DNA from: Bacillus thermotolerans
GTDB lineage: Bacteria; Bacillota; Bacilli; Bacillales; Domibacillaceae
Assembly: GCF_000812025.2 (NCBI RefSeq)
Contig: NZ_JWJE02000016.1
Coordinates: forward strand, 1 to 64,000
Direction of reading: 5' to 3'
DNA: 64,000 nt
A model generated the notes under the pieces. That model was given only the letters and a program-made list of their open reading frames with translations, searched no databases and was not told the origin of the DNA. This document shows, in pieces, positions 8,764-17,680 of the stretch. Positions within the stretch are counted from its first letter, which is position 1; each line of letters begins with the position of its first letter. The translations under genes and the position numbers were made by a program.

Positions 8764-9594
8764 ATGGCAGAAAAGCATTTAATTGTACTGGATCTTGACG
8801 GAACACTGCTTACCGACGAAAAAAAGATTTCCCCTCGCACGAAAAAAACATTGCAGCATGCCATGAAGCAAGGACATGAAGTAATGATTGCCACCGGCCG
8901 GCCTTACCGCTCCAGCGAGTTATATTATAAAGAGCTCGGTCTTATTACACCGATTGTTAACTTCAATGGCGCATTCGTGCATCATCCCCGCCAGCAGAAC
9001 TGGGGCCAATATCACGAGCCGATGGATGTAAAGACGGCTGTAGAAGTCGTAGAAGCCTGTCATGATTATAACTTCCATAACATTATCGCTGAAGTGCAGG
9101 ACGATGTATATTTTCATTACCACGATGAGCGTCTGATCAACCTGTTCAGCATGGGCGAACCGAACGTAACAACAGGCGATTTGCGCCGCAAGCTTACTTA
9201 CGACCCGACAAGCATGCTGATCCACGCTACCGATAAAACGGCACCGCTCATTAGCCAGCATTTAAGCGACGTGCATGCTGAAGTGCTTCACCATAGAAGG
9301 TGGTCCCAACCGTGGCATGTTATTGAAATTGTCAAGGCTGGCTTAAATAAAGCGGTGGGCATCCAGAAAGCGGCAGCGGATTTAAATATACCAAGAGAGC
9401 GCATTATTGCTTTTGGTGATGAAGATAATGACTTGGAAATGATTGAATATGCAGGTACAGGAGTCGCCATGGGAAATGGAATCGACCAGTTGAAGAACAT
9501 TGCGAATGAAATCACACTAACGAATGAAGAAGACGGCATTGCTCACTTTTTAGAGGACAGGCTGAATTTAAAGGTTGAAAAAACCGCTATGTAA
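8764..9594 (+). CDS. yitU: YitU, Cof-type HAD hydrolase
   Basis: A cytosolic haloacid-dehalogenase-superfamily phosphatase of the Cof subfamily; B. subtilis YitU is reported to take part in removing phosphate from a riboflavin intermediate, among other sugar phosphates. The 276-residue protein has motif I DLDGTLL at residues 10-16, motif II in the IATGRPY loop, the conserved lysine in AGLNKAVG, and the GDEDND acidic motif near residue 220. AAAGGAGTG precedes ATG 8764. It stands alone and ends at a shared terminator. Substrate is inferred from family only. Confidence 0.88.
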   Translation: MAEKHLIVLDLDGTLLTDEKKISPRTKKTLQHAMKQGHEVMIATGRPYRSSELYYKELGLITPIVNFNGAFVHHPRQQNWGQYHEPMDVKTAVEVVEACHDYNFHNIIAEVQDDVYFHYHDERLINLFSMGEPNVTTGDLRRKLTYDPTSMLIHATDKTAPLISQHLSDVHAEVLHHRRWSQPWHVIEIVKAGLNKAVGIQKAAADLNIPRERIIAFGDEDNDLEMIEYAGTGVAMGNGIDQLKNIANEITLTNEEDGIAHFLEDRLNLKVEKTAM

Positions 9595-9638
9595 AAAATG
9601 GCTCACACGCATTTCTTTGCGTGCAAGCCATTTTTTTC
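9594..9638. terminator. Bidirectional terminator between yitU and yitT
   Basis: AAAAATGGCT and ACACGCA pair with TGCGTG and AAGCCATTTTT around a short loop, with T7 on the plus side. Confidence 0.85.
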
Positions 9639-9649
9639 TGCCGTCATAG

Positions 9650-10504
9650 CTACTCTTTTCTAAAGAACCCATAAATCCCCGCGGTCTCTACAATATTCGT
9701 AAAGGCATTCGGGTCGACCTCTTTAAGTATGTGTTCCAGGTCATACAATTCATATCGGGTAATGACAATCATTAATATTTCACGGTTTTTTCCTGAAAAG
9801 GCCCCCTTGGCCGGTATGACTGTGATGCCTCGCACCAGCTTGGCATGAATCGCCCTCTTCAGCTCTTCCGATTTATCTGTAATAATCATGGCTGTTAATT
9901 TCGTGTAGCGTGTATGAATCGCATCAACCACACGCGTGGATACATAAAGCCCTATGAGTGTATACAGCGCTTTCTCCCAGCCAAAGATTAAACCGGCGAG
10001 CAGAATGATGATTCCATTCAGCACTAAAAAATAAGTACCGATGGGCCGGTCCTTCATGCGAGAGAGGATCATGGCGATAATATCAAGTCCGCCAGTGGAA
10101 GCCCCCCACTTCAGCGTTAAACCAATTCCGACTGCGCCGATCACGCCCCCGAACACCGCGTTTAGAATAATGTCCTCTGACAACGCTTGAACAGGAATCA
10201 TTTCCATGAAAAAAGTAGTGGCAGCAACTGATAAGAAGCTGAAAATGGTAAAGGACTTTCCTACCTTCATCCACCCAAGAATGGCGACCGGAATGTTCAA
10301 CAATAGCAGGAGTGCTCCTACCGATATATTAACGGGTGTAAATGAAGTGAGGATATTGGACAGAAGCTGAGCTGCCCCTTGAAATCCACTTGCATATACA
10401 TTAGCCGGAATTAAGAAGAAATTCATAGCCATTGCATTTAAAAAAGCACCGACAATTACGATCATTGTTTTCTTTGATAAACTCCATATAGATTCTTTAA
10501 TCAA
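9650..10504 (-). CDS. yitT: YitT family membrane protein (DUF161 with C-terminal DUF2179)
   Basis: A 284-residue integral membrane protein of the YitT family. Residues about 10-200 form five to six hydrophobic segments with the family phrases GASTGGLDIIA and NIPVAILGW; the last 80 residues form the soluble DUF2179 domain (RGITVIPAKGAFSGKNREILM). Molecular function is unknown. The start is TTG 10504, supported by AGGAGG seven bases upstream; the first ATG lies at residue 14. Divergent from the DegV gene. Confidence 0.87.
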   Translation of the reverse strand: MIKESIWSLSKKTMIVIVGAFLNAMAMNFFLIPANVYASGFQGAAQLLSNILTSFTPVNISVGALLLLLNIPVAILGWMKVGKSFTIFSFLSVAATTFFMEMIPVQALSEDIILNAVFGGVIGAVGIGLTLKWGASTGGLDIIAMILSRMKDRPIGTYFLVLNGIIILLAGLIFGWEKALYTLIGLYVSTRVVDAIHTRYTKLTAMIITDKSEELKRAIHAKLVRGITVIPAKGAFSGKNREILMIVITRYELYDLEHILKEVDPNAFTNIVETAGIYGFFRKE

Positions 10505-10552
10505 CTTTTCTCCTCCTTTTCCGGGAATTACGTTCAGCTAAAGCAAATTTCA

Positions 10553-10581
10553 TTGTTATTTCCTCAAGAAGCCTTTACAAT
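10553..10581 (+). promoter_or_regulatory. SigmaA promoter of yitS-yajQ
   Basis: TTGTTA (10553-10558) and TACAAT (10576-10581) are 17 bp apart, 30 bp before the DegV-family start. Confidence 0.6.
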
Positions 10582-10610
10582 AATGACAGATAAAGGGAGG
10601 TATTCAATCA

Positions 10611-11486
10611 ATGAAGCTATTTGCTGATTCAGCCAGTGATTTGCCGCTCGAGTTCTTTGAGCGTCATCAAGTCACTCTTATTCCGCTTCATGTCCATCTG
10701 AATGGTGAAGAATTCGAAGATGCCATAGGCATCCACCCCAAAAAAATATACGAAGCGATTCACCAAGGAGAAATGCCGAAAACATCCCAAGCTTCTCCAC
10801 TGGTATTTGAGAAGCTGTTTACGGAGCTTGCCGAAAGCGGTGAATCAGGTATCTACCCTGTCCTCTCCTCCGCCCTTTCTGGTACATACCAAACCGCTGT
10901 TATGGTAAGGGATCAAGTGAAGGAAAAGTATCCTGATCTTGATTTGACTATTCTTAACACCAATTCGGTTTCCTTAGGATACGGTCTAATCGTTATGCGG
11001 GTAGCCGAATGCTTGCAGAAAGGCTGGCACAAAGACGATATTATAGAAGATATCCAATTTCACAGTCAACATATGGAACACATCTTCACTGTAGAGGATC
11101 TTGGACATCTCGCCAAGGGCGGCCGTCTGTCTAATGGCGCTGCCTGGATTGGCGGACTGCTGAACATCAAGCCGATCCTGCATGTAAAAGAAGGCAAGCT
11201 CATGCCCCTTGAGAAAATACGGGGGCGCAAAAAAGCATTTAAGCGAATGCTTGATATTATGCAGGAACGCGGACAGGACCTGGCTAACCAGCGGGTGGCA
11301 ATCAGCCATGGTGATGACCCCGAAACAGCCGAGCAGCTCAAAGCAATGATTGCCGAACGTTTTCATTGTCAAGAGATTTATACCCATATTATCGGTTCAA
11401 CAATCGCCGCTCATGCAGGTCCTGGCACAATTGCGCTATTTTTCTTGAACGCGCCTCAACCAAATGAACCATCAAATCATAACTAA
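10611..11486 (+). CDS. yitS: YitS, DegV family fatty-acid-binding protein
   Basis: DegV/FakB proteins bind a free fatty acid; some present it to the kinase FakA so that exogenous fatty acids enter phospholipids. The 291-residue protein shows FADSASDLP at the start, TSQASP near residue 63, the SSALSGTYQ loop and the [14 protein letters not shown] block, all typical of the fold. GGGAGGT precedes the ATG. It overlaps the region upstream of yajQ but ends before its start, so the two are probably one transcript. Whether it is a FakB partner cannot be told from sequence. Confidence 0.87.
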   Translation: MKLFADSASDLPLEFFERHQVTLIPLHVHLNGEEFEDAIGIHPKKIYEAIHQGEMPKTSQASPLVFEKLFTELAESGESGIYPVLSSALSGTYQTAVMVRDQVKEKYPDLDLTILNTNSVSLGYGLIVMRVAECLQKGWHKDDIIEDIQFHSQHMEHIFTVEDLGHLAKGGRLSNGAAWIGGLLNIKPILHVKEGKLMPLEKIRGRKKAFKRMLDIMQERGQDLANQRVAISHGDDPETAEQLKAMIAERFHCQEIYTHIIGSTIAAHAGPGTIALFFLNAPQPNEPSNHN

Positions 11487-11511
11487 CCCATTTAGAAAGG
11501 TGGAAATACAC

Positions 11512-12003
11512 ATGGCAAAAGAAAGCTCATTTGATATTGTTTCGAAAGTTGATTTTTCTGAAGTAACAAACGCCATTACACAAGCAATGAAGGAAATTCA
11601 AACGCGTTATGACTTTAAGGGAAGCAAAAGCGACCTCTCTCTTGATAATGAAGAGATTGTTCTCCTTTCCGATGATGAGTTTAAGCTTGAACAGTTAAAG
11701 GATGTGCTGCTCAGCAAGCTGATTAAGCGTTCCGTGCCGATTAAAAATATTGAGTACGGCAAAATAGAGGGAGCTTCAGGCGGTACGGTCCGCCAGCGTG
11801 CTACGATGGTACAGGGGATTGATAAAGATACTGCAAAGAAAATTAACGCAATCATTAAGGACAGCGGCCTGAAAGTGAAGTCCCAAATTCAGGGCGACCA
11901 GCTTCGAGTGACAGGCAAGAACAAAGATGACCTGCAAAAGGTCATGGCGGCTGTTCGTGAAGCAGATCTGCCGGTTGATGTGCAGTTCGTAAATTTCCGT
12001 TAA
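11512..12003 (+). CDS. yajQ: YajQ family nucleotide-binding protein (YitK-like)
   Basis: A 163-residue cytosolic protein of the YajQ family, which has two ferredoxin-like folds and binds nucleotides; some homologues bind cyclic di-GMP. It begins [14 protein letters not shown] and includes [10 protein letters not shown] and [11 protein letters not shown], which are the most conserved family blocks. ATG 11512 has AGAAAGGTGG upstream; the open frame extends 48 bases earlier without a ribosome site. Twenty-five bases after yitS, so probably cotranscribed with it. Confidence 0.92.
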   Translation: MAKESSFDIVSKVDFSEVTNAITQAMKEIQTRYDFKGSKSDLSLDNEEIVLLSDDEFKLEQLKDVLLSKLIKRSVPIKNIEYGKIEGASGGTVRQRATMVQGIDKDTAKKINAIIKDSGLKVKSQIQGDQLRVTGKNKDDLQKVMAAVREADLPVDVQFVNFR

Positions 12004-12012
12004 TCACAGAAA

Positions 12013-12052
12013 AAAAGGCAGACGAAAGATTTGACCTTTCGTCTGCCTTTTT
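12013..12052. terminator. Bidirectional terminator between yajQ and the cob operon
   Basis: A perfect 16-bp stem (12013-12028 with 12036-12051) flanked by A- and T-runs. It ends yajQ on the plus strand and the 16-gene cob operon on the minus strand. Confidence 0.9.
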
Positions 12053-12067
12053 ACTTTATACACAGCC

Positions 12068-13591
12068 TTACTCCTTCACTAATGGCTTCTGCTGGATAAG
12101 CTCATATACTTGTTCCATGTTTAAGTGGCTTCTCACATGCTCGGCAAGCAAATTATAAGCCTCCTCACGCCTGTCTGCATCGGACCGGATCGCATCCGTG
12201 ATCTCTTTCATCCCTTTTTGTCGCCGGATCTGATTCATAAAAGCCCTTGTAAAAGCACGGTTATGAAAAATCCCATGAAAATACGTGCCAAGCACACGGC
12301 CATCATTAGACACCGCTCCGTCCTCCCTGCCATCTTCCAGCTTCAAAAAAGGCTTAGCTGCCTTTACTTCTCTCTCCGTTCTTCCTAAGTGAATCTCATA
12401 GCCTGATAAAGTCATTGCTTCCGATATAATGCCTTTAGATAAGCTTCCTGTCATTTGCCTTGTTTCTTTCTCTTTATGAAAGACAGTTTTAATTGGCAAC
12501 AGCGAAAGACCTTGGGCCGTTTCTCCATTTCCTTCCACAGCCTCCGGATCGAACAGCTCACACCCTAGTATTTGAAAACCGCCACAGATTCCAACAATGC
12601 GGCTTCCTTGCTGGTAGAGCCCTGCGATCGCTTCATCGAACCCTTTCTCTCTTAACCATTTTAAATCGGCCATGGTATTCTTCGTCCCTGGGATAATCAA
12701 CATATCTGGATGTCCCAGCTCTTTGATTGAACGGACAAAGCGGACTCCTACATCGGGTTCTTCGAATAACGGATCAATATCTGTAAAGTTGGATATCCTC
12801 GGAAGGCTGACCACTGCTACATCGATGGCAAACTCTCCTTGCTTCGGCTTTTTGAAGCGCAGCGAGGAAAGGGCAAGTGAATCTTCCGCGTCAATCGCTA
12901 CATCCAGGTAAGGGATAACACCGATGACAGGAATGCCTGTTTCCTTCTCTAACCATTCGACTCCATCGTCCAGCAATTCCCGCATGCCTCGAAATTTATT
13001 AATAACGATGCCTTTCACGCGTTTCCTTTCCTCTTCTTCCAGAAGGGCGAGCGTACCGATGATAGACGCAAACACGCCGCCCCGGTCAATGTCTGCGACT
13101 AAAATGACAGCGGCATCTGCAAGATGAGCCATTCGCATATTAACAATATCCCGGGCCTTCAAATTGATTTCAGCCGGACTTCCCGCCCCCTCTAGGACAA
13201 TGACATCATGCTCTTCCTGCAGCCGGCGGAGAGATTGCTCGACAATCGGCATGGCTTCTTGAACAAAGTCGTTTCGGTAGCTTTGCGCATTCATATCTAA
13301 AAAATGCTTGCCGTGGACGATCACTTCAGATACCATATCCTGCTTTGGCTTTAGCAGGATCGGGTTCATATCTGTTGTTGCTATGACACGCGCAGCTTCC
13401 GCCTGTACCCCCTGTGCCCGTCCAATTTCTCCTCCATCTATCGTTACGAAGGAATTTAGAGCCATGTTCTGTGATTTGAAAGGGGCCACACGCAGACGGT
13501 CATTTGAAAAGATTCGGCACAGCGCCGTGCAGATTAAGCTCTTTCCTACATCTGAAGCGGTTCCCTGAACCATAATTGCTTGTGCAGTCAT
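12068..13591 (-). CDS. cbiP: Cobyric acid synthase (CbiP/CobQ)
   Basis: CbiP uses ATP and glutamine to amidate side chains b, d, e and g of adenosyl-cobyrinate a,c-diamide, giving adenosyl-cobyric acid. The 507-residue protein has an N-terminal dethiobiotin-synthetase-like ATPase (VQGTASDVGKS at residues 8-18, KSQNMALNS) and a C-terminal glutamine amidotransferase with its nucleophile in VGICGGFQIL and a late YFHGIF histidine. GGAGG precedes ATG 13591. It is the last gene of the operon, 13 bp after cobO, and closes at the shared terminator. Confidence 0.95.
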   Translation of the reverse strand: MTAQAIMVQGTASDVGKSLICTALCRIFSNDRLRVAPFKSQNMALNSFVTIDGGEIGRAQGVQAEAARVIATTDMNPILLKPKQDMVSEVIVHGKHFLDMNAQSYRNDFVQEAMPIVEQSLRRLQEEHDVIVLEGAGSPAEINLKARDIVNMRMAHLADAAVILVADIDRGGVFASIIGTLALLEEEERKRVKGIVINKFRGMRELLDDGVEWLEKETGIPVIGVIPYLDVAIDAEDSLALSSLRFKKPKQGEFAIDVAVVSLPRISNFTDIDPLFEEPDVGVRFVRSIKELGHPDMLIIPGTKNTMADLKWLREKGFDEAIAGLYQQGSRIVGICGGFQILGCELFDPEAVEGNGETAQGLSLLPIKTVFHKEKETRQMTGSLSKGIISEAMTLSGYEIHLGRTEREVKAAKPFLKLEDGREDGAVSNDGRVLGTYFHGIFHNRAFTRAFMNQIRRQKGMKEITDAIRSDADRREEAYNLLAEHVRSHLNMEQVYELIQQKPLVKE

Positions 13592-13604
13592 TTACATTCC
13601 TCCA

Positions 13605-14147
13605 TTAAAACTCCAAGCCTTTCACAGCCGGAATGCCTCGTTCGTAATAGTGCTTTGTTGCCTCAATACTGGATACAAGATCAGCCATCTCTATCAGCTC
13701 GTCTGCAGCGTCTCTTCCCGTTACAACAAGATGCATATGAGCAGGACGGCGGCGAATCGCTTCTAGGACTTCCTCAAGCGGAAGTACGTCATCAATTGGA
13801 AACTTTGTAATAGCTAGTGCATTATTTAATTCGTCTAGTACGAGCAAATCGACATCGGGATCATTCAATGCTTCTTTTGCTTTAAGCCATGCTTTTTTCA
13901 AGGCAGTCCTGTGCTCTTCAGGGGTTTTCGTCCAGGTAAAACCAATACCCAGCTGCTCCATTTCTACACCGAGCCTTTTAAGTGCTAGTGCTTCTCCGTA
14001 TGTACGCTCGTTTGACTTAATAAACTGCAAATACTTTACCCGCATGCCCCGGCCAACTGCCCGAAGTGTTACCCCTAGTGAAGCGGTTGTTTTTCCTTTC
14101 CCATCTCCCGTATAAATTAAAAATAGTCCTTGACGCGCCGTCTTCAT
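13605..14147 (-). CDS. cobO: Cob(I)alamin/corrinoid adenosyltransferase (CobO/BtuR type)
   Basis: Transfers the adenosyl group of ATP to Co(I) of corrinoids, forming the carbon-cobalt bond of coenzyme B12. The 180-residue protein starts MKTARQGLFLIYTGDGKGKTTA, with an unusual P-loop GDGKGKT, and has VLDELNNAL and VVTGRDA blocks of the CobA/CobO/BtuR family. ATG 14147 overlaps the stop of the upstream nitroreductase as ATGA, and its own ribosome site (GGTGTGG) is weak, so translation probably depends on coupling. This suits its need for a reduced cobalt substrate. Confidence 0.94.
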   Translation of the reverse strand: MKTARQGLFLIYTGDGKGKTTASLGVTLRAVGRGMRVKYLQFIKSNERTYGEALALKRLGVEMEQLGIGFTWTKTPEEHRTALKKAWLKAKEALNDPDVDLLVLDELNNALAITKFPIDDVLPLEEVLEAIRRRPAHMHLVVTGRDAADELIEMADLVSSIEATKHYYERGIPAVKGLEF

Positions 14148-14707
14148 AGCCACACCGTTTTCTCTGTATAAGGCGTTCTTTTTTTCTCTGTCGCTTCTTG
14201 GCCGGCTTTTGGATATCCGATACATATCGTCCCTACTACCTTTTGGTTTTCAGGAGCTCCAATGAACTGATGCATGCCGTCATCGTGAACAAGACCGACA
14301 CCTCTCGTGCGCCACACAAATCCGAGGCCAAGTTCTTTTGCTGCAAGCCACATGGAATGAATGGCACAGCATGTCGCAAATACATTATCTTCAGATGCGT
14401 GAGGGTCACCCGGTACAAGATCAGCTGTCACAACAATAATCACAGGTGTGGATGTCACCGCTTTTAAAGAACTCTCCACTAAATGAGGCTTCGTCGGAAA
14501 ACGGTTTTGCAGGTATCCTTCCGCCAATACTTCATAACGCTTCTTCGCTTCTCCTTTTATGACATAAAAGTTCCAAGGCTCTCGCATACGGTCGTTTGGC
14601 GCATAGGTCGCTGCTTCAAGCAGCTTCTGAATTTTCGCTTCTTCAACCGGTTGATCCTCATAGCTGCGGATGGCCCGCCGTTCCTTTAATGCTTGAATAA
14701 TTGACAA
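14144..14707 (-). CDS. Nitroreductase-family flavoprotein of the cob operon (CbiY position)
   Basis: A 187-residue FMN-dependent nitroreductase-fold protein (ERRAIRSY near the start, ATYAPNDRMREPWNFYVI, IGYPKAG near the end). It occupies the place of cbiY in the B. megaterium cobI operon. It is not a clear BluB: the usual BluB RRDVR start is RRAIRS here. One inferred role is reduction of Co(II) corrinoid for CobO, whose start overlaps its stop; benzimidazole synthesis is the alternative. The start is TTG 14707 with AAGGAGAGG six bases before it. Confidence 0.75.
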   Translation of the reverse strand: MSIIQALKERRAIRSYEDQPVEEAKIQKLLEAATYAPNDRMREPWNFYVIKGEAKKRYEVLAEGYLQNRFPTKPHLVESSLKAVTSTPVIIVVTADLVPGDPHASEDNVFATCCAIHSMWLAAKELGLGFVWRTRGVGLVHDDGMHQFIGAPENQKVVGTICIGYPKAGQEATEKKRTPYTEKTVWL

Positions 14708-14723
14708 GTGGATCCTCTCCTTC

Positions 14724-15500
14724 TCACTCTAAAACGGTTTCTGCTTCTAGTACTTTTTCATACCACTTAATCTTCTCTCGCAGCTTGACAACTTCCCCTA
14801 CGAGTACCAGGGCAGGATTCTGGATGTTCTCTGCTAATGCCAAATGGGCGATTGTATCAAGCTTTCCTGTAATGGTTCTTTGTCGATCGGTCGTTCCCCA
14901 TTCAACGACAGCAACAGGCGTGCCTGGGGGACGTCCGTGTTCAATGAGCTGCTTACAAATATGTGACAGGTTTCCAACTCCCATATAAAAAGCGATCGTA
15001 TCAATGCCTGTAGCCAAAGCCTCCCAGTTCAGCCGGTCTTCCCCTTTACTATCACGCCCATGGCCAGTAACGATTGCAAAGCTTGAAGCGTATTCGCGAT
15101 GTGTCACAGGGATCCCTGCATAAGCAGGCGCCGCAATTCCGGCCGTAACCCCCGGCACTATCTCATACTCAATTCCATGTTCCGCAAGTACCTCTGCTTC
15201 TTCTCCTGCACGCCCGAATACACACGGATCTCCTCCCTTTAATCGAGTCACTGTTTTTCCTTCCAGCGATTTATTGACTAACAACTCGTGGATCTCTTCT
15301 TGTATCAGATGATGTTTGCCTGGCAGCTTCCCGCAGTAAATAAGTTCAGCGGATGCCTTCGCATGATCCAAGAGCTTCGGATTGACGAGCCTGTCGTAAA
15401 CAATGACGTCAGATATTTGTATACATTCAAGACCATATACAGTTAATAGCTTCGGATCCCCCGGACCGGCACCGACTAAGTAGACTTTTCCTTTTGTCAT
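14724..15500 (-). CDS. cobA: Uroporphyrinogen-III C-methyltransferase (CobA/SUMT)
   Basis: Methylates uroporphyrinogen III at C2 and C7 with S-adenosylmethionine to give precorrin-2, the committed step away from haem. The 258-residue protein has the tetrapyrrole methylase fold: VGAGPGDPKLLT at residue 9, the DRLV and RLKGGDPCVFGRAGEE blocks, and VPGVTAG. Its ATG overlaps the stop of the precorrin-2 dehydrogenase gene by four bases, so the first two pathway enzymes are coupled. Within the operon it lies near the end, although it acts first. Confidence 0.95.
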   Translation of the reverse strand: MTKGKVYLVGAGPGDPKLLTVYGLECIQISDVIVYDRLVNPKLLDHAKASAELIYCGKLPGKHHLIQEEIHELLVNKSLEGKTVTRLKGGDPCVFGRAGEEAEVLAEHGIEYEIVPGVTAGIAAPAYAGIPVTHREYASSFAIVTGHGRDSKGEDRLNWEALATGIDTIAFYMGVGNLSHICKQLIEHGRPPGTPVAVVEWGTTDRQRTITGKLDTIAHLALAENIQNPALVLVGEVVKLREKIKWYEKVLEAETVLE

Positions 15501-16138
15501 CTCACGGTCTCCCCCTTTAATAATTGCTGAACAAGCCCCTCTCGTTCTTGAACCTTTCCTTGTCTCGTCAGTTCCAAAAACAAAGGCTGAAGAAGCTCCT
15601 TCAATATATGTCTTTTTAAATGATGATCACTCACTTCTCGCAACACCCTGCAGCGGGTTTCTTCTAAAAAGAAAAGATACTCCTCATATGTCTCATCATA
15701 CTGTTCAGCAAGTTCTTTTTTTATTTTTCTTGCTAAGCCGGGGCTTGCACCTGAAGTGGAGACAGAGACAGCAAGTTTCCCGCGCCGAACAGTGGCAGGA
15801 ACAATAAAATCGCTTAACTCCGGCCGGTCCACTAGCATGATGAGCTGATGAGCCCTGGCTGCTTCGTATACTTTCATATTCACCTCGGGCTTATTCGTCG
15901 CTGCTATAATTAAAAAAGCATCACATATATCCTTTTCCTCAAACCGCTTCTTTTTCCAAACGATTCTCTCTTTAACCAGCTTGTTTTTTATCTCGTCATG
16001 AAGCTCGGGACTCACAACGGTAATGTCGGCAGCCGTTTCAACTAGCGTACGAATTTTCTGAGCTGCTACGCTCCCTCCTCCAACGATGACAGCTCTCCTT
16101 CCTGCTAAATTCAGCATGAGCGGGTAATAATTTACCAT
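15497..16138 (-). CDS. Precorrin-2 dehydrogenase (SirC/YlnF/Met8 type)
   Basis: Oxidises precorrin-2 to sirohydrochlorin with NAD+, supplying the substrate for cobalt insertion by CbiX. The 213-residue protein has the Rossmann motif VGGGSVAAQK near residue 19 and the conserved TSGASPGLARKIK block; the C-terminal helical part is shorter than in bifunctional CysG. There is no sign that it is also a chelatase, which agrees with a separate CbiX in the operon. It overlaps cbiA by seven bases upstream and cobA by four downstream. The same product could feed siroheme. Confidence 0.9.
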   Translation of the reverse strand: MVNYYPLMLNLAGRRAVIVGGGSVAAQKIRTLVETAADITVVSPELHDEIKNKLVKERIVWKKKRFEEKDICDAFLIIAATNKPEVNMKVYEAARAHQLIMLVDRPELSDFIVPATVRRGKLAVSVSTSGASPGLARKIKKELAEQYDETYEEYLFFLEETRCRVLREVSDHHLKRHILKELLQPLFLELTRQGKVQEREGLVQQLLKGETVR

Positions 16139-17520
16139 ACCTTGCTATTCTCCCCCTCCTTATATTCGACGCAAGCCTTCACCCACTGCTCAGCAAGCTC
16201 TGGATTAGAAGCGAAGTGGAAATGGGTATAGCCGGCAACAAGATTGCTCATTAAATATCCTTCTGCCTTTTTGCCAAACCGGCTTGCCGTTTCATAAGCC
16301 GGAGAAGCAGCGGCTCTGCTCTCAAACTTGGAGTAATGAAATTCATGCCCCTTTGCCTGCTGACCAGACCCCAAAATGAAATTACCTTCCATACCGAATA
16401 TTTCACGGTAACCGAGGGCAGCAAGCTTTGTCTGCATCTTCACGCTGCCAGGGATCAGGCCCGCCATCGGAAATTCTTCGCCAGATGTATTTACAATCGA
16501 CTCTGTTAAATACATAAACCCTCCGCATTCCGCTAATGTCGGGAGCCCGTTTTCGATCGCACTTCGAATGGAGCTCTTTGCTTCTGCTTTCTCTGAAAGC
16601 TCTGATGCAAACTCCTCAGGAAAACCGCCTCCGAGGTACAAACCGTCTGCTTCCTTTGGAACCTCCTCTCCTTGTAAAGGAGAGAAATAAAGAAGCTTTG
16701 CCCCGTATGCTTCTAACAATTCAAGATTTTCTTGATAGTAGAAATTAAAAGCAGCGTCTTTTGCCACAGCAATACAAATGTCTTGGGACTCCCTCTGTTT
16801 AAATAAAGTTGCAGATTCATGTGTTAGCTCCGTCGTTTGAGCTAAGTCATATAGCTGGTCGATGTCGACCGTTTCTGACACAAGAGCGGCTAATCGCTCA
16901 AAAAATGAATCTAACTCTCCACTTTCAATCGCGGGAACGAGCCCTAAATGCCTGCTCGGAATATCAATGTCCTGCTCCCGCTTCATATAACCGATGACCG
17001 GCACCTGGCACTCCTGCTCAATGGCCGCTTTCACAATCTCAAAATGACCTTTGCTGCCTACTTTATTAGCAATGACCCCGACGATGCCTGCCCCTGGTGT
17101 TAAGGCTTGGAATCCTTTTACGATCGCCGCCGCACTGCGCGCCATGCTGGCACAATTCACGATGAGCAGTACAGGGCTGTCAGTAATCATACTGATTTCG
17201 GCTGTGGAGCCCGTATTTTCTAACGGGCTTTTCCCATCTAGAAACCCCATGACCCCTTCGATAATGGAAATATCCGCTCCCTTGCTTGCACGGATAACGA
17301 TATCGCGTACTGTCCCATGCTCAAGCATCCAGCTATCCAGGTTCCGTGACACTCTGCCTGTCACCGCTGTATGATAAGAGGGATCAATATAGTCTGGGCC
17401 GCATTTGAACCCTTGTACTACGTAGCCTTTCTGGCGCAGGGCGGCCATCAGACCAATGGTACAAGTGGTTTTCCCTACTCCGCTGCCAGTTCCAGCAATT
17501 ACTAACCTTCGATTACTCAC
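16132..17520 (-). CDS. cbiA: Cobyrinate a,c-diamide synthase (CbiA)
   Basis: Amidates carboxylates a and c of cobyrinate using glutamine and ATP. The 462-residue protein has an N-terminal ATPase domain (AGTGSGVGKTT, FKCGPDYIDPSYH) and a C-terminal class-I amidotransferase domain with its nucleophile in LAECGGFMYL and a GHEFHYS histidine. GTG 17520 is chosen for its perfect AAAGGAGGAAAC leader. The frame is open for 40 further codons upstream but without a usable site. A 160-bp gap to cbiG is the only sizeable gap in the operon. Confidence 0.94.
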   Translation of the reverse strand: MSNRRLVIAGTGSGVGKTTCTIGLMAALRQKGYVVQGFKCGPDYIDPSYHTAVTGRVSRNLDSWMLEHGTVRDIVIRASKGADISIIEGVMGFLDGKSPLENTGSTAEISMITDSPVLLIVNCASMARSAAAIVKGFQALTPGAGIVGVIANKVGSKGHFEIVKAAIEQECQVPVIGYMKREQDIDIPSRHLGLVPAIESGELDSFFERLAALVSETVDIDQLYDLAQTTELTHESATLFKQRESQDICIAVAKDAAFNFYYQENLELLEAYGAKLLYFSPLQGEEVPKEADGLYLGGGFPEEFASELSEKAEAKSSIRSAIENGLPTLAECGGFMYLTESIVNTSGEEFPMAGLIPGSVKMQTKLAALGYREIFGMEGNFILGSGQQAKGHEFHYSKFESRAAASPAYETASRFGKKAEGYLMSNLVAGYTHFHFASNPELAEQWVKACVEYKEGENSKVW

Positions 17521-17680
17521 TCTGTTTCCTCCTTTATCCCGCTTTAACAGAGGCAGGCCTCTCACCTCCAAGCTTAGTAAAAGCAAGCTGGATAAGTCGA
17601 GATCAACTGCCCATAAAAGCCTGATTGGTGCAACTAACAATCATTGAGGATAAGGAGCCCCCACTGATTGAAGCTTTATC

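Noticed and set aside
14144-14707. Naming the nitroreductase bluB
   Set aside because: It has the nitroreductase fold but not the BluB-type N-terminal arginine motif; position fits CbiY, whose role is open.
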